This document shows positions 5,520 through 9,379 of a stretch of DNA of 9,379 bases, piece by piece. This stretch comes from Nitrosotalea sp. (GTDB lineage Archaea > Thermoproteota > Nitrososphaeria > Nitrososphaerales > Nitrosopumilaceae): assembly GCA_023252335.1 (NCBI GenBank), contig JAJPEA010000071.1, forward strand, positions 1-9,379, read 5' to 3'. Under the pieces are notes generated by a model. It saw only the letters and a list, made by a program, of their open reading frames with translations. It searched no databases and was not told the origin of the DNA. The position numbers and the translations under genes are program-made. The first letter of the stretch is position 1; every line of letters begins with the position of its first letter.

Positions 5520-7006
5520 TAGGCGCTGATGTTTTCATCGTATTTGTCTTGTTGTTTATGGTATTCATCGGATTAGGGTTTTACGGCAAGTATTGGAGAA
5601 GAGGAGACCTTGACCACATACACGAATGGTCACTTGCAGGAAGAAAACTTGGAACAACCCTAGTATTTTTCCTCATTGGTGCAGACCTATACACTGCGTA
5701 CAGTTTTGTGGCGATTCCATCAGGAGTGTTTGCAAAAGGCTCATTGTACTTTTTTGCAATTCCTTATGTGATGCTAACTTTTGCAGTGGCTCTAGTTGCA
5801 ATGCCTAGGCTTTGGACACTTGCAAGAGAAAAAGGATACATCACAGCATCAGATTTTGTCAAGGACAGATTCAACAGCAAAACACTTGCAATCATGATTG
5901 CAATCACTGGAATTGTTGCAGAGTTGCCATATATCGCACTCCAGATAGTTGGAATGCAGTCAGTGCTCACTGTAATGCTTGCAGGATATGCCAATTCTCA
6001 GATGGTTCAAGAGATATCGCTTCTTGTTGCTTTTGTAATTCTAGCAGCATTTACTTATACAAGTGGCTTGCGTGGAGCAACACTTACTGCAATATTCAAG
6101 GACATTCTAGTATGGATAACAGTAATTGCAGTCATTGTTATAGTACCAATTAGCATAGGAGGTTTTGGAAATGCATTCAAGGCAGCAAACAGTAGCTATG
6201 CAACATTACCAGAAAATCTAGTTCCAGCATATGCAACCCTTATTCTCGGCAGTGCACTTGCACTCTACCTATACCCACATGCAATAAGTGGTGTACTTAG
6301 TGCTCAAAGTGCTCAAAAGCTACGCAAGAGCACATCACTGTTACCTCTCTATGGAATTGGGCTTGCAGTACTTGCGTTGATGGGCATAATGGTCTATGCA
6401 GTTCCAGGTGCAATGAAGTTCTTGTCAGGATTTCCAGAGAGCTCACGTGGAATACTTGTGGTTCCTTCATTGATCCTGTACACCCTGCCAAGTTGGTTTT
6501 CAGGGGTTGCGCTGCTTGGAATTTTCGTAGGAGGTCTAGTACCTGCGGCCATCATGGCCATGGCCCAGGCAAATCTCTTGACTAGAAATATCATCAAGGA
6601 AATAAAACCAAATCTCTCAGACAAGTCAGAGATTAAAATTACAAAGGTATCATCAACAGTTTTCAAGTTCATAGCTTTAGGGTTTGTATTTTCTGTTCCA
6701 GCAACTTATGCCATATCATTACAGTTACTTGGAGGAATACTCATAGTACAAATTTTACCAGCAGTATTTTTTGGACTGTACACAAAAATGCTCAAAAAGA
6801 CGCCGCTGATAGTGGGTTTGCTTGTTGGAATATTTTCCGGCATACTCATGATAGAGATGGCAAATAGTTTTGGTCAATTGACATCATCAGTATTAAAAAC
6901 AACATTTGGTCCAATATACATAGCAGTTATTTCACTTGGAATCAATCTTGCAATATCATTTGGTGGAAGTATAATACAAAAAAATAGATGTCAAAAGCAG
7001 GAATAA
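5516..7006 (+). CDS. Solute:sodium symporter family permease, MctP-like
   Basis: The 496-residue polytopic membrane protein has about 13 predicted helices and the SSS (LeuT-fold) signature. Core helix 1 contains GADLYTAYSFVAIPSGVFAKG (residues 55-75). Core helix 4 or 5 has TYTSGLRGATLTAIFKD. The loop YPHAISGVLSA (253-263) and the helix-8 end QANLLTRNI are typical of monocarboxylate/amino acid (MctP-like) members. It probably imports a short organic acid or similar solute into the cell; the exact substrate cannot be read from sequence. Oddity: at the helix-8 position where SSS proteins usually carry a Ser-Ser/Thr pair for the Na2 sodium site, my hand alignment places V342-P343, so the coupling ion is uncertain. 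The gene starts inside the DUF3311 stop codon and ends in tandem TAA TAA, 37 bases from the convergent tbp stop. Confidence 0.88.
   Translation: MIGADVFIVFVLLFMVFIGLGFYGKYWRRGDLDHIHEWSLAGRKLGTTLVFFLIGADLYTAYSFVAIPSGVFAKGSLYFFAIPYVMLTFAVALVAMPRLWTLAREKGYITASDFVKDRFNSKTLAIMIAITGIVAELPYIALQIVGMQSVLTVMLAGYANSQMVQEISLLVAFVILAAFTYTSGLRGATLTAIFKDILVWITVIAVIVIVPISIGGFGNAFKAANSSYATLPENLVPAYATLILGSALALYLYPHAISGVLSAQSAQKLRKSTSLLPLYGIGLAVLALMGIMVYAVPGAMKFLSGFPESSRGILVVPSLILYTLPSWFSGVALLGIFVGGLVPAAIMAMAQANLLTRNIIKEIKPNLSDKSEIKITKVSSTVFKFIALGFVFSVPATYAISLQLLGGILIVQILPAVFFGLYTKMLKKTPLIVGLLVGIFSGILMIEMANSFGQLTSSVLKTTFGPIYIAVISLGINLAISFGGSIIQKNRCQKQE
6978..6984 (-). terminator. Possible T-tract terminator for tbp transcript
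   Basis: On the tbp sense strand a run of seven T lies about 60 bases after the stop codon, preceded by a shorter T5 at about 7022-7018. Both are U-rich archaeal-type terminator candidates; the longer one lies within the end of the symporter gene. Confidence 0.3.
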
Positions 7007-7043
7007 TAAATTATTTATAAAAATTTAGAAAATGGTTTTACGA

Positions 7044-7604
7044 TTACTCGTATTCCATGAGTTTCTTTTCTTCTAATAGTGTATGCAGATTGTGGACTGC
7101 GCGGTAGACTTCGGCCTCTTTCTTTGTTCCGGTGCACACTAGCTTTCCAGATGCAAATATGAGAACCACTGAACGTGGATCAAGCATTCTATGTATCAAG
7201 CCAGGAAATTGTTCTGGTTCATACATACTTCTTGGAAGACTTCGAGCAGCCTTTTCCAAGTGAACCTTGCCACCAAGACTAACAGAAGCTACGATGTTTT
7301 GAATTGTAATTTCTGGATTCTTTTTTATTTTTATTTTGCCTTTTCGAAGTCTTTGCACCACGGTATTTACAGCATTTACTGCTGCCTCTTCGGATTTTGA
7401 ACCAGTACAAACCATTTTGCCTGAGCTGAAGATAAGTGTCGCAGTTTTTGGAGACTTTAATCTAAAGACTAGGCCTGGAAATTGTTCAGGGTGGTATTCA
7501 ACGTCCGGAAATTCTTTTGTAATTGCCACGAGATCAATTTTTTGATCTACTGAAGCAGAGGCAACCACGTTTACGATGTCGACAATCGGTTTTGTTTGTG
7601 GCAT
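7044..7604 (-). CDS. tbp: TATA-box-binding protein (TBP)
   Basis: The 186-residue archaeal TBP binds TATA boxes and recruits TFB and RNA polymerase. It shows the two direct saddle repeats. Repeat 1 (about 7-95) has EQFPGLVFRL and LIFSSGKMVCTG; repeat 2 (about 98-180) has EQFPGLIHRM and LIFASGKLVCTG. The paired Phe residues that kink DNA are all present: F42 and F59 in repeat 1, F133 and F150 in repeat 2. A basic linker RLRKGKIKIKK joins the repeats. The length is typical for an archaeal TBP, with only a short acidic end (LMEYE). The ATG is about 28 bases from a strong TATA box, so the mRNA is probably leaderless. It is convergent to the symporter operon; upstream it shares an overlapping divergent promoter with a short disrupted gene, and an 18-base dyad lies 56 bases into the coding sequence. 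Confidence 0.97.
   Translation of the reverse strand: MPQTKPIVDIVNVVASASVDQKIDLVAITKEFPDVEYHPEQFPGLVFRLKSPKTATLIFSSGKMVCTGSKSEEAAVNAVNTVVQRLRKGKIKIKKNPEITIQNIVASVSLGGKVHLEKAARSLPRSMYEPEQFPGLIHRMLDPRSVVLIFASGKLVCTGTKKEAEVYRAVHNLHTLLEEKKLMEYE
7531..7548 (-). repeat. Dyad/hairpin element 1 inside the tbp 5' coding region
   Basis: On the tbp sense strand this reads AGATCAAAAAATTGATCT, a perfect 7-base inverted repeat around a 4-base loop. It encodes part of VDQKIDL of TBP. It is nearly identical, in the sense orientation, to the element at 7705-7722 on the opposite side of the divergent promoter. It could be an operator-like dyad or an mRNA hairpin, or could arise from codon choice alone. Confidence 0.5.
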
Positions 7605-7611
7605 TTAAATA

Positions 7612-7638
7612 GGTTATAAAGTGGTACCATATATAACC
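7612..7638. promoter_or_regulatory. Interleaved divergent core promoters of tbp and a small gene
   Basis: Two TATA boxes face each other inside an inverted repeat, GGTTATA (7612-7618) and TATAACC (7632-7638), which flanks the 8-base palindrome TGGTACCA (7622-7629). The minus-strand box TTATATAT (7636-7629), preceded by GG, predicts a tbp transcript start near 7606, essentially at the ATG. The plus-strand box TTATAAA (7614-7620), also preceded by GG, predicts a start near 7643, 11 bases before the ATG at 7654. The two initiation complexes would physically overlap, so they should compete. Since one product is TBP itself, autoregulation is possible but not shown. Confidence 0.55.
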
Positions 7639-7653
7639 AATTACATAACTACC

Positions 7654-7802
7654 ATGACTGGAAAGGTGAAAGATCTTACAGTACATTTTGAAAGTGAAAA
7701 ATTTCGATCAAAAAACTGATCGTGCTTTATGAATTTGGTAATTTTTCAAACAAGTTAGCAAGACAGTATGTTTTCAATAAACTTGATTCACGATCAAAAT
7801 AA
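7654..7802 (+). CDS. Small gene in two overlapping frames (49 residues if joined by a -1 shift), unrecognised
   Basis: The ATG at 7654 opens a 21-codon frame (MTGKVKDLTVHFESEKFRSKN) ending in TGA at 7717. Just before the stop, the codons tcA AAA AAC form the canonical -1 slippery heptamer A_AAA_AAC (7710-7716). A -1 shift there continues through KKLIVLYEFGNFSNKLAR to a TAA at 7800, giving a 49-residue, basic, helix-prone protein. A promoter-like TATA lies upstream and a hairpin with a T6 loop lies 28 bases after the stop, which supports a transcribed unit. Three readings are possible: one A lost from a homopolymer by mutation (pseudogene) or sequencing error, programmed frameshifting, or chance open frames. 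I recognise no family. An indel is the simplest explanation; the dyad overlapping the heptamer is not placed like a known frameshift stimulator, which normally sits downstream. Confidence 0.35.
7705..7722 (+). repeat. Dyad/hairpin element 2 in the small gene
   Basis: Reads CGATCAAAAAACTGATCG, a perfect 6-base inverted repeat around AAAAAC. It matches element 1 (7531-7548, read on the minus strand) at 15 of 18 positions, including all of GATCAAAAAA and TGATC. It begins 51 bases into the small gene, about as far from its predicted transcript start as element 1 is from the tbp start. Confidence 0.5.
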
Positions 7803-8073
7803 AACATAGTAAGCATGTAACTGCATTAGATCTGTTTTTTCAGATATCAAATTAGATCGTATCATTACACACAATGTCAACCAATGATTTCTACATGTGA
7901 CGTAAATGAGTTTATTCCAAGACGAGTATTTTTCACTAGTTAACAAGTAAAACAAATGTGTCAAGACATTTTCAAAAACCGCATGTTATTGTGAAATAGT
8001 TCTTCAATTTTCTTTGTCCACAGTTGATCACATACAACATGGAATGTTGAATTAAAATCCTGCGAAATTTTCA
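7803..8073. other. Mostly non-coding AT-rich spacer
   Basis: No convincing gene, RNA or mobile element is seen. It holds a hairpin with a T6 loop near its left end (7830-7845), an 8-base direct repeat ATTAGATC (7825-7832 and 7851-7858), and a dyad CAACAT-GGA-ATGTTG (8035-8049) about 30 bases upstream of the next gene's TATA box. On the minus strand a 37-codon ATG frame (8074 to 7961) is open but has no recognisable family and only a weak TATA-like match, so it is not called as a gene. Degenerate gene remnants are possible. Confidence 0.5.
7830..7845 (+). terminator. Hairpin with T6 tract after the small gene
   Basis: ATCTG-TTTTTT-CAGAT forms a 5-base stem with an all-T loop, 28 bases after the -1 frame stop codon at 7800-7802. 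In archaea the T6 run alone may be enough to terminate. The element supports, weakly, a transcript ending here. Confidence 0.35.
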
Positions 8074-8086
8074 TAGTATATATTTT
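8074..8086 (+). promoter_or_regulatory. TATA box of the 118-residue hypothetical gene
   Basis: TAGTATATATTTT has its TATATAT core (8077-8083) centred 30 bases before the ATG at 8110. This predicts a transcript with a leader of about 0-4 bases. No Shine-Dalgarno sequence is present. Confidence 0.55.
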
Positions 8087-8109
8087 GGGAAAAAATATTT
8101 CAACATTGA

Positions 8110-8466
8110 ATGCATCAAGATAACTCAAAAGGAAGACCAAAAGACGATGAAACTAGAGATTCAGACATATCAAAGATAAAAAATGAAATGGATGTTGCAG
8201 ACAAGATATTTTACAAAGAACTCTCAAGCAAATATTTTCTTTTAGATAAATTTAACATTAACCAGTTAAGAGACATGTGTCATAACCTGCTTGGCAAGGG
8301 ACCAGACATGGAATATTATGAAGACAATACTACAAAAAAGAAAATAGAGTTACCCCAATACAAGGAAGATTTCATACATTTCATCATAGAAGAGTTTAGA
8401 TTTTCAGAGATCAAAGAATATGCACTAGAAAAATCCATAGTTACTAGTCATTTTTTTGAGAAATAA
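8110..8466 (+). CDS. Hypothetical charged helical protein (118 residues)
   Basis: No family is recognised with confidence. The protein is soluble, with no signal peptide or membrane helix. It begins with a strongly charged, probably disordered stretch (HQDNSKGRPKDDETRDSD, to about residue 18), followed by amphipathic helices. The segment KFNINQLRDMCHNLLGKGP, a short variable insert, then LPQYKEDFIHFIIEEF loosely resembles the helix-loop-helix pattern of SAP-type DNA-binding modules (hydrophobic L-x-x-L-C...K-x-x-x-I/F-x-x-I). That resemblance is by eye only. The ATG fits near-leaderless transcription from a good TATA box. The stop lies 14 bases from the convergent Vgb-like gene. A dyad CAACAT...ATGTTG upstream of the TATA box, and a further CAACAT at 8101-8106, may be regulatory. 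Confidence 0.8.
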   Translation: MHQDNSKGRPKDDETRDSDISKIKNEMDVADKIFYKELSSKYFLLDKFNINQLRDMCHNLLGKGPDMEYYEDNTTKKKIELPQYKEDFIHFIIEEFRFSEIKEYALEKSIVTSHFFEK

Positions 8467-8480
8467 TGGTACAGATTACC

Positions 8481-9379
8481 TTAAGGCAATACGACCAAGT
8501 CAAGAAACTTGGTGGTTGTTACCAAGCCATCTGAGGCACTTATTCCAACAGTATAATTTCCAGGATCTACCCCACCATCACTCAGGGTTAATTGTACAGC
8601 AGCATCCTGAGGAGGAGTTATCACATTAGAAGAAAACTGGGCTGTCAAATTTCCAAGTGCCGCAATAGGAGTAATTGAACTAGAGGTATTCAAAAATAAC
8701 CGGTCAGAATTATGCGTATTGCCCATGATTTTCAAACCAATAACAGCTGTACCGTGATGACCCAGTGTTATTTGTGTCGTATTGAGATTTATTTCAAAAG
8801 GTATCGGAATATGCCCATTTATCACCCCAACTTTGTCTGTATTCCATTCAGAGAACCAGAGAATTTGTTCATCCATAGGATCTTGTGAAATGTTTAGTGG
8901 ATAAGTGAGGGGTCCATCTTTTGGCAATGATGGAATCTGGTATTCTGTTAACGTTTTATTAGATAGATCAAAACGCCCAATTTTATTTCCTTGATGTTCA
9001 TTGAACCATAAAACTTTCGGGTTATCAGCACCTCTAATCCAGAAAGGAAGTGTAGTTGCACCAAAATTATTTTGCGATGTTGGGTATCGTACGGTTTGTC
9101 CAGTATTAAGATCATAACTTGTAAGAAAGCTTGTACCATGTTCAGTCAGCCACAAAGTATTCTTGTCTACAAACAGATCAGTTGGAGATGAAAATAGCGT
9201 GGCATTATCTTGTGGGATTTTTCGAATAATTGAAATATCTTTTACAGCATAATTATCTTGGTCAATTTTATACTGGAAAATATTTTGAGAACCTATGTTG
9301 GCAATCCATATAGAATCATTTTGCAAAAATATTCCAGCAGGATTTGCATGAGGAATCGTACCAAAAGCAGAAACTACAT
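8481..9379 (-). CDS. Vgb-like beta-propeller protein with C-terminal Ig-like domain, 5' end missing
   Basis: The frame continues to the window edge (VVSAFGTIPHANPAGIF precedes the TTG codon at 9326), so the true start lies outside; 299 residues are visible. Four propeller blades are seen with W-(I/L/F)-x-(E/N) strands: SIWIANIGSQNIFQY, LWLTEHGTSFLTSYD, LWFNEHQGNKIGRFD and LWFSEWNTDKVGVI. The E-H-x-G-N-K-I-G-R-F-D block is the clearest likeness to virginiamycin B lyase-like (streptogramin lyase family) propellers. After about residue 170 the sequence switches to an Ig-like beta-sandwich (ITLGHHGTAVIGLKI ... GNYTVGISASDG ... LDLVVLP), an arrangement suggesting an exported protein. No lyase activity should be assumed: in archaea these propellers are mostly of unknown role. 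It pairs with the propeller protein at the left edge as a second member of the fold. It is convergent with the 118-residue gene. Confidence 0.75.
   Translation of the reverse strand, partial: VVSAFGTIPHANPAGIFLQNDSIWIANIGSQNIFQYKIDQDNYAVKDISIIRKIPQDNATLFSSPTDLFVDKNTLWLTEHGTSFLTSYDLNTGQTVRYPTSQNNFGATTLPFWIRGADNPKVLWFNEHQGNKIGRFDLSNKTLTEYQIPSLPKDGPLTYPLNISQDPMDEQILWFSEWNTDKVGVINGHIPIPFEINLNTTQITLGHHGTAVIGLKIMGNTHNSDRLFLNTSSSITPIAALGNLTAQFSSNVITPPQDAAVQLTLSDGGVDPGNYTVGISASDGLVTTTKFLDLVVLP

Noticed and set aside
5812..6153. 113-codon plus-strand open frame inside the symporter gene
   Set aside because: It is rich in Cys, His and Ser, as expected from reading the membrane protein's codons out of frame, and the symporter frame there is clearly real.
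7705..7722. Classical programmed -1 frameshift signal with a downstream pseudoknot
   Set aside because: The heptamer is in the correct phase, but the hairpin overlaps it instead of lying 5-9 bases downstream, so a proven recoding element cannot be claimed; a one-base indel explains it more simply.
7884..7943. 19-codon plus-strand ATG frame in the spacer
   Set aside because: It is too short, has no TATA box at usable spacing and no recognisable sequence.
9324..9326. TTG as the start codon of the right-edge gene
   Set aside because: In-frame coding sequence continues to the window edge with propeller-like residues; the gene start lies outside.

Overview
The window looks like chromosome from an ammonia-oxidising thaumarchaeon (Nitrososphaerota, probably Nitrosopumilales). 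Four things point that way. It encodes an archaeal TATA-binding protein. A secreted protein ends in a PEFG-type sorting tail known from this lineage. The DNA is AT-rich. Most genes start about 24-30 bases after a TATA box with no Shine-Dalgarno sequence, so leaderless or near-leaderless mRNAs are expected. I see no rRNA, tRNA, CRISPR array, insertion sequence, integrase or phage gene.

Layout. Bases 1-1301 (+) hold the 3' part of a membrane-anchored surface protein: a Vgb/NHL-like seven-bladed propeller following the end of a beta-sandwich, and possibly a CopC/CopD-type copper protein. Convergent to it (1352-2770, -) is an exported protein of eight sialidase-like repeats ending in PEFG-CTERM. 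Upstream on the same strand (2818-3195, -) is an unrecognised small beta-rich protein. At 3301-4806 (+) is a tandem-domain SagB-type nitroreductase, whose end overlaps by 8 bases a stand-alone LigD-type 3'-phosphoesterase (4799-5245, -). A divergent AT-rich promoter separates that from a two-gene operon (5319-7006, +) encoding a DUF3311 protein and an MctP-like solute:sodium symporter family permease. The TATA-binding protein gene (7044-7604, -) is convergent to the operon. Beyond it lies a short frame-disrupted gene (7654-7802, +), about 300 bases of mostly non-coding sequence, a hypothetical 118-residue protein (8110-8466, +), and the 3' part of a second Vgb-like propeller protein (8481-9379, -).

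Working together. The two ends and the PEFG protein are cell-surface beta-propeller proteins. The middle is housekeeping or metabolic: redox enzyme, DNA end repair, organic acid uptake and basal transcription. I see no gene cluster acting as one pathway apart from the DUF3311/symporter pair.

The most unusual spot is the tbp upstream region. Two opposed TATA boxes sit inside an inverted repeat (GGTTATA...TATAACC). Two near-identical hairpin/dyad elements (GATCA-N6-TGATC) lie almost equidistant on either side, each about 60 bases into the predicted transcripts. On the right side, the dyad coincides with an A_AAA_AAC heptamer, where a -1 shift would join two reading frames into a 49-residue protein.
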